Shown one piece after another: positions 8,845-19,118 of a DNA stretch of 64,000 nucleotides; position 1 is the first letter of the stretch, and the number at the start of each line of letters is the position of its first letter. The position numbers and the translations under genes were made by a program. Source of the stretch: Rhizobium sp. RU36D (lineage in GTDB: Bacteria > Pseudomonadota > Alphaproteobacteria > Rhizobiales > Rhizobiaceae); assembly GCF_900176345.1 (NCBI RefSeq), contig NZ_FWXU01000008.1, forward strand, positions 124,001 to 188,000, given 5' to 3'. The notes under the pieces are model-generated. The model had not been told where the DNA came from. It made no database searches and worked only from the letters and a program-made list of their open reading frames with translations.

Positions 8845-9052
8845 TGCTGACAAACTCTCATTCCAGATCTTTCCACGGTGGTTTTGACCGAAAACCTCAC
8901 CGTCATGCCGGCCGCCGAGCCGGCATCCAGCGCAATCAAGTCTTTGATTGCGATAGACTCTTTTCACGGCGCAGACGCGCCGTGGCTGGATTCCGGCCTT
9001 CGCCGGAATGACGGCTGAATAGGGTCTCGCGGAAAACCTATCTTTGTCAGCA
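8845..9052 (-). mobile_element. MITE-like dispersed repeat, copy 2
   Basis: A 208-bp copy of the 5221-5426 element in the opposite orientation, with the same 10-bp terminal inverted repeats at 8845-8854 and 9043-9052 and the same internal palindromes. Read on the minus strand it aligns from end to end with copy 1 with scattered differences and no large gap. It sits between two near-identical terminator-like hairpins. Non-coding, no transposase. Confidence 0.75.
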
Positions 9053-9056
9053 AACT

Positions 9057-9084
9057 GAGCCGGCTGACATCGAGCAGCCGGCTC
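9057..9084. terminator. Hairpin downstream of the TetR gene, near-copy of 8813-8840
   Basis: Stem GAGCCGGCTG at 9057-9066 pairs with 9075-9084 and is followed by TTTCGCTT. It matches the hairpin at 8813-8840 except in the loop. It lies between the minus-strand TetR gene, which ends at 9105, and the repeat element. A bidirectional terminator role is inferred. Confidence 0.5.
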
Positions 9085-9104
9085 TTTCGCTTGTCCTGAT
9101 GATA

Positions 9105-9734
9105 TCAAGCCGTGCCCGGCTTGCGAAACGACTGGAACAGCCCCTTCAGCACCATCGTTCCGACCGTCGAAAGCGGGAAGGCCTTGCCGGATTTCAGCCA
9201 TTCGGTCAGCAGACCGCTCATGCAGCATTGCAGGGCGCGCGTGGCGGTTTCGCTGCTCCATTCCGGATTCAAGTCGCCCTTTTGCTCGGCCATTTCGAGA
9301 ATCTGCTTGAGGTGGTTGTGCATGCCCTCATCTGCCGCAATGACGCGGGAGATCGTTTCGCGCGATTCGCCAATGAATTCGCAGCCCAGCGTCACGATCG
9401 CATGGACGCGCTGCAGCCGTTCATCGGTTTCGAAGTCGTGGAGAAAACGAACGCCTCCCGACTCGATCATGTCGAGCGGGTCGTCGCTGGCATTCGCCAT
9501 GGCTTCCAGGAGCAGGCATTCCTGCGGCAGCATCGTGTCGGAGTGCAACGCCGTCAGGAGATCGGCCTTGTCCTTGAAGTGCCAATAGATCGCACCGCGC
9601 GTCAGGCCAGCGCGTTTGGCGATATGGTCGAGGCTCGTGCGGCTCACGCCATTTTCATAGAAGGCATCCGCGGCGGCATCGAGCACGATGGCGCGGGTTC
9701 GGGCGGTATCGTCCTTGGTTCTCTTCATCTGCAA
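9105..9734 (-). CDS. acrR: TetR-family repressor of the RND pump (AcrR type)
   Basis: Repressor of 209 residues with an N-terminal TetR helix-turn-helix at about 27-55 (SRTSLDHIAKRAGLTRGAIY, then WHFKDKADLL) and a C-terminal ligand-binding domain of AcrR type. It is divergent from an RND adaptor-transporter operon and the intervening region holds a dyad almost identical to the known E. coli AcrR operator. It is expected to repress both itself and the pump until a toxic ligand binds. Confidence 0.85.
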   Translation of the reverse strand: MQMKRTKDDTARTRAIVLDAAADAFYENGVSRTSLDHIAKRAGLTRGAIYWHFKDKADLLTALHSDTMLPQECLLLEAMANASDDPLDMIESGGVRFLHDFETDERLQRVHAIVTLGCEFIGESRETISRVIAADEGMHNHLKQILEMAEQKGDLNPEWSSETATRALQCCMSGLLTEWLKSGKAFPLSTVGTMVLKGLFQSFRKPGTA

Positions 9735-9775
9735 CCTCCCAGAAAATCGCTCCCTGGCTCAGGATTTTGCGGCTT

Positions 9776-9799
9776 TACATACATTCATGCATGTATGTA
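9776..9799. promoter_or_regulatory. AcrR-type operator
   Basis: A 24-bp dyad with perfect 9-bp arms TACATACAT and ATGTATGTA separated by six bases (TCATGC). The arms are identical to those of the E. coli acrAB operator bound by AcrR. It lies between the divergent TetR and pump genes, 46 bases before the chosen adaptor start. Confidence 0.75.
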
Positions 9800-9845
9800 T
9801 ATTGCCATGCAACATGTTTTTCTCATTTCCCCGGTGATGGTAATT

Positions 9846-11042
9846 ATGACGCAGGTGGCACTTTCCTTTCGACGCGGCTTTCTCGCGGCCGGCTTGACTT
9901 TTCTTGGCGCGGGTGTGGCCCTGGCACAGCAGCAGATGCCGCCGCCGGCCGTGACCGTCGCTGAGCTCCAGGCAAAAGATGTCCCGCTCACATACGAATA
10001 TGCCGCCCGCATCTCCGCCTTCCGCTCGGTCCAGGTCCGGGCCCGCGTTAACGGCATCCTGCTGAAGCGCAACTTCACCGAGGGCGCCGAGGTTAAGGCA
10101 GGCGATGTCCTGTTCCTCATCGATCCCGCACCCTATGAGGCCGCACTGGCATCGGCCCAGGCGCAGTTGCAGCAGGCGCAGGCCCAGCTTGGCCAGGCCG
10201 AGCGCGAGGAGCGACGCGCAACCGAACTCTTCAACCAGCGTGTCGGCAGCGAAAAGAGCCGTGACGATGCCGTTTCCGCGCGGGAATTGGCAGAAGCGGC
10301 GGTCGCAGCCGCGAAGGCGGGCATACAGACAGCTGAATTGAACCTGAGCTATACGAAGGTGACCGCGCCGATCAATGGCCTGACCTCGCTTGAGCAGGTC
10401 TCCGAGGGCAGCCTCGTCGGTGCAACGGGCGAAACCAGCCTGCTGACGCAGATCACCCAGCTCGATCCTGTTTATGTCAACTTTTCCTTCTCCGATGCCG
10501 AGGCCGCCGAAGTCAGGCGCATTCTGGCCACGCAGGATGTGCGGCTCGGGGACGCCCGGCTGAAGGTGAAGATCTCCTTCGGCGACGGCAGCGATTATGA
10601 GCAGGAAGGTGAAGTGGATTTCGCATCCAACAGCCTCGACCTGGAGACCGGCACGCTCCAGGCCCGCGCGGTGGTCACCAACCCGCAGCGCCGCCTGCTG
10701 CCGGGGCAATTCGTTCGCGCCACCATCATGGGCGTCAGCCTGCCCGGCGCCATCGTCGTTCCGGAGATGGCGATGATGCAGGGACCGCAGGGCCAGTTCG
10801 TCTATACTGTCGATGCCGAGGGTAATGCGCGCATCAATCCCGTCGTGACGGGCCAGAAGGTTGAAGGCGGCTGGATCGTGCAGTCCGGCCTGCAGGCCGG
10901 CGACAAGGTCATCACAGAAGGCGTGATCAAGGTGCGCCCCGGCGCCCCGGTCAATCCCACACCGGCAGCCGCACCCGCCGCAAACGCCCAGCCCGCCGCG
11001 CCGGCCAATGGCCAGGCTGAAAATGCAGCGGTGACCAAATGA
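9846..11042 (+). CDS. acrA: RND efflux periplasmic adaptor (membrane fusion protein)
   Basis: Periplasmic adaptor of 398 residues linking an RND pump to an outer-membrane channel. The N-terminus has a Sec signal, hydrophobic from [16 protein letters not shown], followed by a [11 protein letters not shown] start; there is no lipobox cysteine at the cleavage site. The lipoyl-like motif, a long alpha-helical hairpin rich in Ala/Gln (about 105-165) and the [15 protein letters not shown] motif are typical. I chose ATG 9846 for the best signal peptide; in-frame ATGs at 9837 and 9807 are possible, the latter very close to the operator. The C-terminus is Ala/Pro-rich. Confidence 0.87.
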   Translation: MTQVALSFRRGFLAAGLTFLGAGVALAQQQMPPPAVTVAELQAKDVPLTYEYAARISAFRSVQVRARVNGILLKRNFTEGAEVKAGDVLFLIDPAPYEAALASAQAQLQQAQAQLGQAEREERRATELFNQRVGSEKSRDDAVSARELAEAAVAAAKAGIQTAELNLSYTKVTAPINGLTSLEQVSEGSLVGATGETSLLTQITQLDPVYVNFSFSDAEAAEVRRILATQDVRLGDARLKVKISFGDGSDYEQEGEVDFASNSLDLETGTLQARAVVTNPQRRLLPGQFVRATIMGVSLPGAIVVPEMAMMQGPQGQFVYTVDAEGNARINPVVTGQKVEGGWIVQSGLQAGDKVITEGVIKVRPGAPVNPTPAAAPAANAQPAAPANGQAENAAVTK

Positions 11043-14000
11043 GCTACAAGTTCTTCGTAGACCGACCGGTCCTCGCAGCCGTCATTTCCATCGTCATCGT
11101 GCTGGCCGGTATTGTCACCATTGGCATCCTGCCAATCGCCCAGTATCCGGAGCTGACCCCGCCGCAGGTGGTGGTATCGGCTGCCTATCCCGGCGCCAGC
11201 GCCGAAACCTTGACCCAGACGGTCGCGGCTCCCCTGGAGCAGCAGATCAATGGCGTCGAAAACATGCTCTACATGCAGTCCTCCAGCAGCGCCAGCGGCA
11301 CCATGTCGCTCACGGTCACCTTTGCGCTGGGCACGGATGCGGACCAGGCAGCCATCGACGTCAACAACCGGGTGCAGCGGGCCGTCTCCTCGCTGCCGAC
11401 CGAGGTCACGCGCCTTGGCGTCGTCGTGGCCAAGCGCTCGAATTCCATTCTTGGCCTCGTCGCCATGTATGCCGAAGGCGACCGCTATGACCGCGCCTAT
11501 GTCGGCAACTATGCCCTGCTCAACGTCGTGGACGACCTGAAGCGCGTGCCGGGCATCGGCGACGCCCAGTTGCTGGGCGATATCGACTATTCCATGCGCA
11601 TCTGGCTGAGGCCCGACAAGCTCGCACAATACAGCCTGACGACCAGCGACGTGGCGACGGCCATCCGCGAGCAGAACGCACAGTTCGCCGCCGGCCGCTT
11701 TGGTGACGAGCCGACCGCCAATCCCATGACCTTCACCTATTCGGTGACGACGCAAGGGCGCCTGCCTGACGTGGCCGCCTTTGAGAACATCATCCTGCGC
11801 TCCAACGAAAATGCGGCCGCCCTTCGCCTGAAGGATGTCGCCCGCATCGAGCTGGGCACCAAGAGCTATGCCGTGCAGAGCACGCTGAACGGCACGCCCG
11901 CCGTGCCGATCATCATGTATCTGCAGCCGGGCGCCAACGCGCTGGACACCATGAGCGCCGTCAAGGCCCGCATGGACGAGTTGCAGGCCGGGTTCCCCGA
12001 GGGCATCAAGTACCAGGTGCCTTACGACACCACGAAGTTCATCCAGGTCTCCATCGATGAGGTCATCCATACCTTCATAGAGGCGATCATTCTCGTGGTG
12101 CTCGTCGTCTTCATCTTCCTGCAGAACTGGCGCGCGACGCTGATCCCCGTCATCGCCGTGCCGATCTCCATCATCGGCACCTTTGCCGGCATCTATCTGC
12201 TGGGCTTCTCGATCAACCTGTTGACGCTGTTCGGCCTTGTGCTGGCCATCGGTATCGTCGTTGATGACGCGATTGTGGTGCTGGAAAACGTCGAACGCCT
12301 GATGACCCAGGAAAAGCTTTCGGCACGCCAGGCCGCCATCAAGGCCATGAGCGAGGTGACCGGGCCGGTCATCGCCATCGTGCTGGTTCTCTGCGCCGTG
12401 TTCATTCCCGTGTCCTTCATGGGCGGCATGGCCGGCGAAATGTACAAGCAGTTCGCCGTCACCATCGCGATCTCGGTCACCCTGTCGGGCATCGTCGCAT
12501 TGACCCTGACACCCGCACTTTGCGCGCTGATCCTCAAGCCCGGGCATCACGAGCCGATGCTGCCCTTCCGGCTGTTCAACCGCTTCTTCGACAGCGTGAC
12601 CTCGGGCTACACCGCGGGTGTGCGCTTCTTCGTCAAGCGCTTCGTCGTTGGCCTGGCCCTGGTCGCGGTCCTGCTGGGGGCAACGGCTTGGCTGTTCGTG
12701 CGCCTGCCAAGCTCGCTGGTGCCGAATGAGGACCAGGGCGTGATGCTGACCGTTGCCATCCTGCCGCCGGCAGCGTCGCTATCGCGCACAGAGGCGGTGA
12801 TGAACCAGGCCTCGGCCAATATCCGCAATCATCCCGCGGTCGAAAACGTGTTCGAGATCTCCGGCTTCGACCTCCTGTCGGGCGGCCTGAAGACCAGTGC
12901 CGGCGCGGCCTTCGTCTCGCTCAAGGATTGGAGCGAGCGCACCACGCCCGAACTCGACGCCCGCAACCTCGCCGGCCCGATCATCGGCATGAACATGGGC
13001 ATCAAGGACGGCATGGTGCTAGCCTTCAACCCGCCGCCGATCATTGGTCTGAGCACGACGGGCGGTTTCGAAGCCTATCTGCAGGATCGTTCCGGCAGCG
13101 GCATCAACGGGCTTGCGCAGCAGACCCAGGCACTGGTGGCCGCCGCCGCCAAGCGGCCCGAGCTTGCCAATGTCCGCACCACCTTCGACACCAGCGTGCC
13201 GCAATATCGCATTGATCTCGATCGCGATCGGGCAAAGGCGCTGGGCGTGCCGATCAACTCTGTGTTCGAGGCGATGCAAAGCACGTTTGGCAGTCTCTAT
13301 GTCAACGACTTCACGCTGTTCGGCCGCAACTATCAGGTGACCCTGCAGTCGGAAGCGCCGTTCCGCGAGACGCCCGACGACTTGCGCCACGTCTTCGTCA
13401 AGGCGACGAGTGGCAGCATGATCCCGCTCAACTCCATCGTGACGGTCGAGCGCATCATCGGCCCGGACCAGATCGAACGCTACAACGCCTTCAACTCGGC
13501 CAAGATCACTGGCGAGCCGGCCCCCGGCTTCACCTCGGGCGATGCGCTGAGGGTCATGCAGGAGGTCGCCCGCGAGACGTTGCCGCAGACCTACCAGCTT
13601 GCCTGGACTGGCTCTGCCTTCCAGGAACTGGAATCCAGCGGCTCGGGCAACCAGGCGATGATCTTCGGCGTCATCATGGTGTTCCTCATCCTGGCGGCGC
13701 AGTATGAGAAGTGGACCCTGCCGCTGGCCGTCATCACGGCAATCCCCTTCGCCCTGTTCGGCGCCCTGGCGGCAACCATGGCGCGGGGATTGACCAATGA
13801 CGTCTATTTCCAGATCGGCATGGTGACGCTCATCGGCCTTGCGGCAAAGAACGCCATCCTGATCGTGGAATTCGCCGTGCTTCGGCGCAAGCAGGGGGCA
13901 TCAGCCGCCGATGCCGCGATCGAAGCCGCGCGACTGCGCTTCCGCCCGATCGTCATGACCTCGCTCGCCTTCATCCTGGGTGTCGTGCCGCTGGCGATCT

Positions 14001-14185
14001 CCACCGGCGCGGGCTCGGCCAGCCGCCACGCGATCGGCACGGGGGTCATCGGCGGCATGTTGGCCGCGACCTTCATCGCCACCTTCTTCATCCCGATGTT
14101 CTACCGCCTGATCGCGTGGAAGGACCCGAAGCCGGTAGAGGATCACGAAGAAGAGAAGGCAACGACTCCGGCAACATCAGCCTGA
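11039..14185 (+). CDS. acrB: RND multidrug efflux transporter (AcrB/MexB type, HAE1)
   Basis: Inner-membrane proton-driven pump of 1048 residues, full length for the HAE1 family, with the usual twelve membrane segments and two large periplasmic loops. The proton-relay aspartate pair is visible as Asp409-Asp410 in [16 protein letters not shown]. The C-terminal half contains GAALATMARGL-like and [16 protein letters not shown] motifs. The ATG overlaps the adaptor stop (ATGA). No outer-membrane channel gene follows, so a TolC-like protein encoded elsewhere is required. Substrates are unknown; the location beside a hydroxycinnamate regulon would suit plant phenolics. Confidence 0.92.
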   Translation: MSYKFFVDRPVLAAVISIVIVLAGIVTIGILPIAQYPELTPPQVVVSAAYPGASAETLTQTVAAPLEQQINGVENMLYMQSSSSASGTMSLTVTFALGTDADQAAIDVNNRVQRAVSSLPTEVTRLGVVVAKRSNSILGLVAMYAEGDRYDRAYVGNYALLNVVDDLKRVPGIGDAQLLGDIDYSMRIWLRPDKLAQYSLTTSDVATAIREQNAQFAAGRFGDEPTANPMTFTYSVTTQGRLPDVAAFENIILRSNENAAALRLKDVARIELGTKSYAVQSTLNGTPAVPIIMYLQPGANALDTMSAVKARMDELQAGFPEGIKYQVPYDTTKFIQVSIDEVIHTFIEAIILVVLVVFIFLQNWRATLIPVIAVPISIIGTFAGIYLLGFSINLLTLFGLVLAIGIVVDDAIVVLENVERLMTQEKLSARQAAIKAMSEVTGPVIAIVLVLCAVFIPVSFMGGMAGEMYKQFAVTIAISVTLSGIVALTLTPALCALILKPGHHEPMLPFRLFNRFFDSVTSGYTAGVRFFVKRFVVGLALVAVLLGATAWLFVRLPSSLVPNEDQGVMLTVAILPPAASLSRTEAVMNQASANIRNHPAVENVFEISGFDLLSGGLKTSAGAAFVSLKDWSERTTPELDARNLAGPIIGMNMGIKDGMVLAFNPPPIIGLSTTGGFEAYLQDRSGSGINGLAQQTQALVAAAAKRPELANVRTTFDTSVPQYRIDLDRDRAKALGVPINSVFEAMQSTFGSLYVNDFTLFGRNYQVTLQSEAPFRETPDDLRHVFVKATSGSMIPLNSIVTVERIIGPDQIERYNAFNSAKITGEPAPGFTSGDALRVMQEVARETLPQTYQLAWTGSAFQELESSGSGNQAMIFGVIMVFLILAAQYEKWTLPLAVITAIPFALFGALAATMARGLTNDVYFQIGMVTLIGLAAKNAILIVEFAVLRRKQGASAADAAIEAARLRFRPIVMTSLAFILGVVPLAISTGAGSASRHAIGTGVIGGMLAATFIATFFIPMFYRLIAWKDPKPVEDHEEEKATTPATSA

Positions 14186-14207
14186 GCCAAGTCCAATAGC
14201 CACATAA

Positions 14208-14232
14208 AACGCCGGCCCCAAAGGCCGGCGTT
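14208..14232. terminator. Bidirectional terminator hairpin
   Basis: Perfect 10-bp stem AACGCCGGCC (14208-14217) with 14223-14232 and a five-base loop, in the gap between the convergent pump and LIV ATPase genes. A short A-run precedes it and TTATGCTTT follows. Confidence 0.65.
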
Positions 14233-14294
14233 ATGCTTTGAGTAGGTTGTTATCTGTGTACGGAAGGGTCTCTCGTCGTGCCTGTCCGCAGCGG

Positions 14295-15014
14295 TCAATG
14301 CCCGCCGCTATTGCCGAGATAGCTTTCCATCAGTGCGGGATCCACGGCCAGGTCGGCGGCGCGGCCGGAGCGGCGGACCTCGCCGAGTTCCACCAGATAG
14401 CCCTCGTCGGCGATTTCCAGGGCAGCGCGGGCGTTCTGCTCTACCAGCAGGATGGAAACGCCGGTCTGCCGGAGTTCGGAGACGATCCGCAGGATATCGG
14501 CAACGATCAGCGGCGCCAGGCCGAGGCTCGGCTCGTCCAGCAGCAACAGCCGCGGCCGGCTCATCAGGGCGCGTGCCAGCGCCAGCATCTGCCTCTCACC
14601 GCCCGAAAGCGTACCGGCCAGTTGCTTGCGCCGCTCGGCAAGCCGGGGAAAGCGGCCATAGACCTGGGCGCGCGTTTCCGCCCGTTCGGCACCGGTGCGC
14701 AGGAAGCCGCCAAGCTCGACATTGTCCTCGACCGTCATGGAGCCGAACAATTCGCGCCGCTCGGGAACGAGGCAGACGCCCGCCGCCACACGACCTTCCA
14801 GCGTCAACGGCACCGGCGCGCCATCGAAATAGATCTCGCCTTGGGACGGCACCACGCCCATGATGGCGTTGAGCAAGGTGGTCTTGCCCGCGCCATTGGC
14901 GCCGATGACGGTGACGATGCTGCCGGCCTTCATGGTGAGCGAGATGCCGTGGACCACCTGGGCCCGTCCGTAGGAGACCTTGAGGTCCCTGATATCGAGC
15001 AGGTTTTCGCTCAC
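14295..15014 (-). CDS. LIV-type ABC transporter ATPase (LivF type)
   Basis: Cytoplasmic ATPase of 239 residues, the usual length for LivF. Walker A GANGAGKT is at about 37-44, the signature LSGGERQML at about 135, and Walker [14 protein letters not shown] follows. It is the last gene of the minus-strand importer operon and overlaps the upstream permease-ATPase fusion by four bases. The operon also carries phenylpropanoid CoA-pathway genes, so aromatic acids rather than amino acids are the likely cargo, as for CouPSTU of Rhodopseudomonas palustris. Confidence 0.9.
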   Translation of the reverse strand: MSENLLDIRDLKVSYGRAQVVHGISLTMKAGSIVTVIGANGAGKTTLLNAIMGVVPSQGEIYFDGAPVPLTLEGRVAAGVCLVPERRELFGSMTVEDNVELGGFLRTGAERAETRAQVYGRFPRLAERRKQLAGTLSGGERQMLALARALMSRPRLLLLDEPSLGLAPLIVADILRIVSELRQTGVSILLVEQNARAALEIADEGYLVELGEVRRSGRAADLAVDPALMESYLGNSGGH

Positions 15015-16783
15015 GCCGCGCTCCCCAGATAGGCCGCGATGACGGCCGGGTGTTTTCTGACATCCGCCGGCTTGCCCTCGGCGATCAGGGTGCCGAAGTC
15101 GAGCACGACGAGATGATCGACCAGCCCCATGATGAAGCCCATGTCATGCTCCACCAGGAGAACACTCACGCCTTCCGACCGCAGCTTCTTCAGGAGATTG
15201 GCCAGTTCCTGCTTTTCGCCGTGGCGCAGGCCGGCTGCGGGTTCATCGAGCAGCAGGAAGGCGGGATCGAGGCACAGCGCGCGGGCAATTTCCAGGATGC
15301 GGATCTGGCCGAGGGCGAGATCACCCGCCGGCCGGTGCTTGTGGGCGCCGAGCCCAACCCGGTCCAGCTGATAGGCGGCTTCGGCCAGCAGGGCGGCCTC
15401 TTCCTTGCGCTCCAGCCGCAGGAAGCTGCGCAGCACCCCGGCGTCGCCACGCAGATGTGCCCCGAGCGCCACGTTTTCCAGGACCGACATGGTCGGCAGG
15501 ATCTTGGCGTGCTGGAAGGTGCGGGCGATGCCGCGCTGTGCGATCAGCCGCGGGTTCATGCCGGTCAAGGCTTCCCCGGCATAGGTGACGCTGCCGCCGG
15601 ACAGGCCGAGAATGCCGGTGATCAGGTTGAAGGTGGTGCTCTTGCCGGCGCCATTCGGGCCGATCAGGCCGACGATCTGTCCGGCCTTGACCTCGAAGCT
15701 GACGTCATTGACCGCGACCAGACCGCCGAACACCTTGCGCACGCGGTCCACCTTCAGCAGGGTCGAACCGGGTTCGGGCATGGCACGCCGTTCCAGTCCC
15801 GCACCATCGGCGCTGACGTCCCGCGGCGGGCGGCCGGGCAGATAGCGCGCCAGGAGCGGCCAGAGCCCGTCCCGGGAGACCTGTAGGATGGCGACCAGCA
15901 GGAAGCCGAAGACGATCATTTCGAAATTGGCGGTGGTGTCCAGCAGATGCGGCAGCGTGCGCTCCAGGATCTCCTTGAGGATCAACACCACGCCCGCGCC
16001 GAAGATAGCGCCCCAGACATGGCCGGAGCCGCCGACGACAGCCATCAACATATAGGTGATGCCCATATCCAGGCCGAAGGGCGATGGGTTCACGGCGCGC
16101 TGCATATGGGCAAAAAGCCAGCCAGAGAGAGCGGCGACCACGGCGGCGAAGACGAACACGATAAGCTTCGCGCGCTTGATATTGACGCCGAAGGCCTCGG
16201 CCGCCTGGGCGCCGCCGCGCAAAGCCCTGATACCGCGTCCGACGCGGCTATCAAGCAGGTTCTGGGCGCCGATCGCGGTGGCGATCACGAAGCCCCAGAT
16301 GACGTAGTAGATGGAATCGCTGCTCATCAGTTGCTGGCCGCCGATCGACAGCGGCGGAATGCCCGATATGCCGTCGTAGCGGCCGAGCATCTCGATGCGG
16401 CCGAAGAGATAGTTGATCGCCAACCCCCAGGCGATGGTGCCGAGCGGCAGATAGTGGCCCGAGAGCCGGACGGTCATCAGCCCCAGCGGCACCGCCACGA
16501 CTGCGCCGACGACAAGGGCGATCGGCAGCGACAGCCATGGGGAAAAACCGTAGGCCGTGGTCAGGACAGCGGATGTATAGGCGCCGAAGCCGCAAAAGGC
16601 CGCCTGACCGAAGGAGGTCATGCCACCGACGCCTGTCAGCAGCACCAGACCGATCGCCACCAGTGCGGCGAGGCCGATATTGTTTGCCAGCGTGATCCAG
16701 AACGGCGGCACCGGAAGGAGCGGCAAAGCGGCGATCACCAGAAGGGCGATGGCGCCGGGAACGATATGCTTGCCAAAGGCCAT
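15011..16783 (-). CDS. LIV-type ABC permease fused to ATPase (LivM-LivG fusion)
   Basis: Single polypeptide of 590 residues. The first ~320 residues are a LivM-type permease with about nine membrane spans, including the [21 protein letters not shown] motif region. After a short linker ([10 protein letters not shown]), a LivG-type ATPase starts at [19 protein letters not shown], with Walker A GPNGAGKS and the DEPAAGL Walker B region. In most organisms these are two genes. I chose the ATG at 16783 because a GAGGAGGA site lies six bases upstream; the in-frame ATG at 16789, which overlaps the livH-like stop, is an alternative. Confidence 0.87.
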   Translation of the reverse strand: MAFGKHIVPGAIALLVIAALPLLPVPPFWITLANNIGLAALVAIGLVLLTGVGGMTSFGQAAFCGFGAYTSAVLTTAYGFSPWLSLPIALVVGAVVAVPLGLMTVRLSGHYLPLGTIAWGLAINYLFGRIEMLGRYDGISGIPPLSIGGQQLMSSDSIYYVIWGFVIATAIGAQNLLDSRVGRGIRALRGGAQAAEAFGVNIKRAKLIVFVFAAVVAALSGWLFAHMQRAVNPSPFGLDMGITYMLMAVVGGSGHVWGAIFGAGVVLILKEILERTLPHLLDTTANFEMIVFGFLLVAILQVSRDGLWPLLARYLPGRPPRDVSADGAGLERRAMPEPGSTLLKVDRVRKVFGGLVAVNDVSFEVKAGQIVGLIGPNGAGKSTTFNLITGILGLSGGSVTYAGEALTGMNPRLIAQRGIARTFQHAKILPTMSVLENVALGAHLRGDAGVLRSFLRLERKEEAALLAEAAYQLDRVGLGAHKHRPAGDLALGQIRILEIARALCLDPAFLLLDEPAAGLRHGEKQELANLLKKLRSEGVSVLLVEHDMGFIMGLVDHLVVLDFGTLIAEGKPADVRKHPAVIAAYLGSAA

Positions 16784-16785
16784 GG

Positions 16786-17826
16786 TCATTCCTCCTCGTG
16801 ATGACCCGCACCGAGCGAGAGCCATATCAACACGGGTACGATGAGGCCAAACACGATGACTTCCTTGTAATTGCTGGCGAAGAACGAGGCGAAGGATTCG
16901 ACCATGCCGACGCCGATGGCGGCAATCGCGGTGACGGGGAAGCTGCCCATGCCACCGAGGATCGCAGCGACGAAGCCCTTGAGGCCGATCAGGAAGCCGG
17001 TGTCATAGTAGATCGTCGTGATCGGCCCGAGCAGCACGCCCGAGATGGCAGCGATGGTGGCGGCCAGAACGAAGGCCGTGACGCCCGTCAGCTGGGTGCG
17101 CACGCCGACCAGCCGAGCTCCCAGTCGGTTGACGGCGGTTGCCTTCAGCGCCTTCCCGAGCAGGGTCTTTTCGACAAAGATATAAAGACCGATCATGATG
17201 AGGATCGTGGTGAGGTAGATGAAGATGCTCTGTGCCGTGACCAGCAGCGGCCCGACCGTGAAGCTGCCATCATGCAGCGGCGCGGCGCGCAGGCCTTCCG
17301 GTCCGAAAAAGATGAGACCCAGGCCCAGCATGGCCAGGTGCACGCCAACAGAGGTGATCAGCAGAACGAGGACCGTGGCATCTGCCAGCGGCCGATAGGC
17401 GATGCGGTAGACGTAAAAGCCCATGGGCGCGATGATGATGACGGTGATCAGGGCTCGGATGACGCTCGGCAATTGCAGCGGCGCCAGGAAAAGGACCGCA
17501 ACATAGATTGCGAGCGGCAGACCGATATCGATGGCGGCGTGGCGCAGCAGCGACGCGAGTTGTGGCGTGCGGCGCCAGGACCAGAGGTCGAACAGGAAGG
17601 CGAGCGCTCCGAAAAACAGGAGCAGCTTGGGCGTTCCCGGCATATTGCCGGTGTCAAGAATCGCCAGCGTCAGGGCGCCATAGGCGACGAATTCGCCCTG
17701 AGGAATGAAGATCACGCGCGTGACCGCAAAGACCAGGACGATGGCAAGGCCCAGCAGCGCGTAGACCGCACCATTGGTCAGGCCATCCTGGATTAGGAAC
17801 GTCGCTATGGTCGCGTCCAAGAGCAT
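16786..17826 (-). CDS. LIV-type ABC permease (LivH type)
   Basis: Inner-membrane permease of 346 residues, hydrophobic throughout, with the N-terminal DGLTNGAVYALLGLAIVLVF motif typical of LivH and the internal GLKGFVAAILGGMGSFPVTA coupling motif near residue 275. It is somewhat longer than the usual ~300 residues because of an insertion of mixed hydrophobic segments at about 60-120. The following fusion gene begins at its stop codon. Confidence 0.88.
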   Translation of the reverse strand: MLLDATIATFLIQDGLTNGAVYALLGLAIVLVFAVTRVIFIPQGEFVAYGALTLAILDTGNMPGTPKLLLFFGALAFLFDLWSWRRTPQLASLLRHAAIDIGLPLAIYVAVLFLAPLQLPSVIRALITVIIIAPMGFYVYRIAYRPLADATVLVLLITSVGVHLAMLGLGLIFFGPEGLRAAPLHDGSFTVGPLLVTAQSIFIYLTTILIMIGLYIFVEKTLLGKALKATAVNRLGARLVGVRTQLTGVTAFVLAATIAAISGVLLGPITTIYYDTGFLIGLKGFVAAILGGMGSFPVTAIAAIGVGMVESFASFFASNYKEVIVFGLIVPVLIWLSLGAGHHEEE

Positions 17827-17903
17827 TCCTCTGATGAAATACGGGTGATGGATTGGGAAGAGAGGGAGGATCCGCCCGATGGACGGACCCTCTTTTGCAG
17901 ATC

Positions 17904-19046
17904 TCAGTCCTTGACGAGCTGGAACTTGCCGTCCTTGGCCGTCAGCAGCACGGCGCCGCGTTCGTCGAGGCCGTAGTGATCGGTCGGCGAAAACTGGAAC
18001 ACGCCGTGGGTGGCATTGTAGGGACCGCTGGATTCGATGGCGTCACGCAGGGCGGTGCGGAACTCTGTTGTGCCGGGCTTGGCCTTGGCGAGGGCGACCG
18101 GAACCGCCTTCTGGAGGATCACCATCGCATCCCAGACATGCGAGCCGAACTGGGTGCGGGTATTGGGACCGAACTTGCCTTCATAGGCCTTGAGATAGGC
18201 AAGCCCCTCGGCCTTGGTCGGAGAATCATCCGGCTGGTCTTCGGCCACCATGATCGGACCCGACGAGAAGACCGTGTTCTCGACGGCCTTGCCGGCGATG
18301 CGCAGGAACTCGAAGGTCACCGCACCGGACACCACATAGACCGGACCGGTGAAGCCGCGCTCGCGGACACCGATCTGCGGCAGGGCGGCACCCGTGCCGG
18401 AAGCGCCGATGAAGACGGCATCCGGCTTGGCAGCGAGCGCCTTCAGCACCTGGCCTGACACGGAGGTGTCGGCGCGGGCATAGCGCTCGTCGGCCACCAC
18501 TTCCAGGCCGAAGTCCTTGCCGGTCTTGGTCAGCTCATCCACCCATTGCTGGCCGTAGGAGTCTGCAAAACCGATGAAGGAAACGCGCTTGACGCCATCC
18601 TTCTGCATGCGGGTGAACATCTTCTTCGCCAGCACGGTGGAGAACTGCGGCAGGACGAAGTTCCATTCCTTCACGGCCGTCGGCGGGATCGGCGAGATGG
18701 CGAAATGCGGAACCTTCGCTTCGTTGGCAACGCCGGCGGCGGCGATGGCAGCCGGGGTCAGCGCCGAGCCCATCAGGACGTCGACCTTGTCGTCATTGGC
18801 AAAGCGGCGGGCGTTTGTGGTCGCCTTGGCCGGATCGCCCGCATCATCGAGAATGATGACGTTGAGCTTTTCGCCTGCAATCTCGGTCGGCCACAGCTCG
18901 ATCGAGTTCTTCAGCGGAATGCCCAGTGCCGCACCCGGACCCGTGGTCGGGATCGTCACGCCGATGGTGATATCGGCCAGTGCCGTGCTTGCCATCAATG
19001 TCAGGCCAAGCGCAGACGCCGCCCAGAATTTCATGCGATTCATCAT
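17904..19046 (-). CDS. LIV-type ABC substrate-binding protein, probable aromatic-acid binder
   Basis: Periplasmic binding protein of 380 residues, type I fold. A Sec signal (MKFWAASALGLTLMASTALA) is followed by DITIGVTIPTTGPGAALG. Family-typical motifs include LDDAGDPAKATTNARRF and the FADSYGQQW region. It resembles binding proteins of the CouP type, which bind coumarate, ferulate and related acids in Rhodopseudomonas palustris; this ligand is inferred from the clustered feruloyl-CoA synthase. Start could be 19046 or 19043 (ATGATG); a GGGAGGA site lies 4-5 bases upstream. An AGACGG/CCGTCT dyad lies at 19063-19076 in the short gap before it. Confidence 0.85.
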   Translation of the reverse strand: MMNRMKFWAASALGLTLMASTALADITIGVTIPTTGPGAALGIPLKNSIELWPTEIAGEKLNVIILDDAGDPAKATTNARRFANDDKVDVLMGSALTPAAIAAAGVANEAKVPHFAISPIPPTAVKEWNFVLPQFSTVLAKKMFTRMQKDGVKRVSFIGFADSYGQQWVDELTKTGKDFGLEVVADERYARADTSVSGQVLKALAAKPDAVFIGASGTGAALPQIGVRERGFTGPVYVVSGAVTFEFLRIAGKAVENTVFSSGPIMVAEDQPDDSPTKAEGLAYLKAYEGKFGPNTRTQFGSHVWDAMVILQKAVPVALAKAKPGTTEFRTALRDAIESSGPYNATHGVFQFSPTDHYGLDERGAVLLTAKDGKFQLVKD

Positions 19047-19118
19047 GTCTTCCTCCCAAAAGAGACGGGACCGTCTGATACGGCGCCGCCAGATTGAATC
19101 TCTTGCCTTACTCCCTCA

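Noticed and set aside
10802..12550. 582-codon open frame on the minus strand
   Set aside because: It is antisense to the adaptor and RND pump genes; its composition is that of a shadow in GC-rich DNA and it has no family motif.
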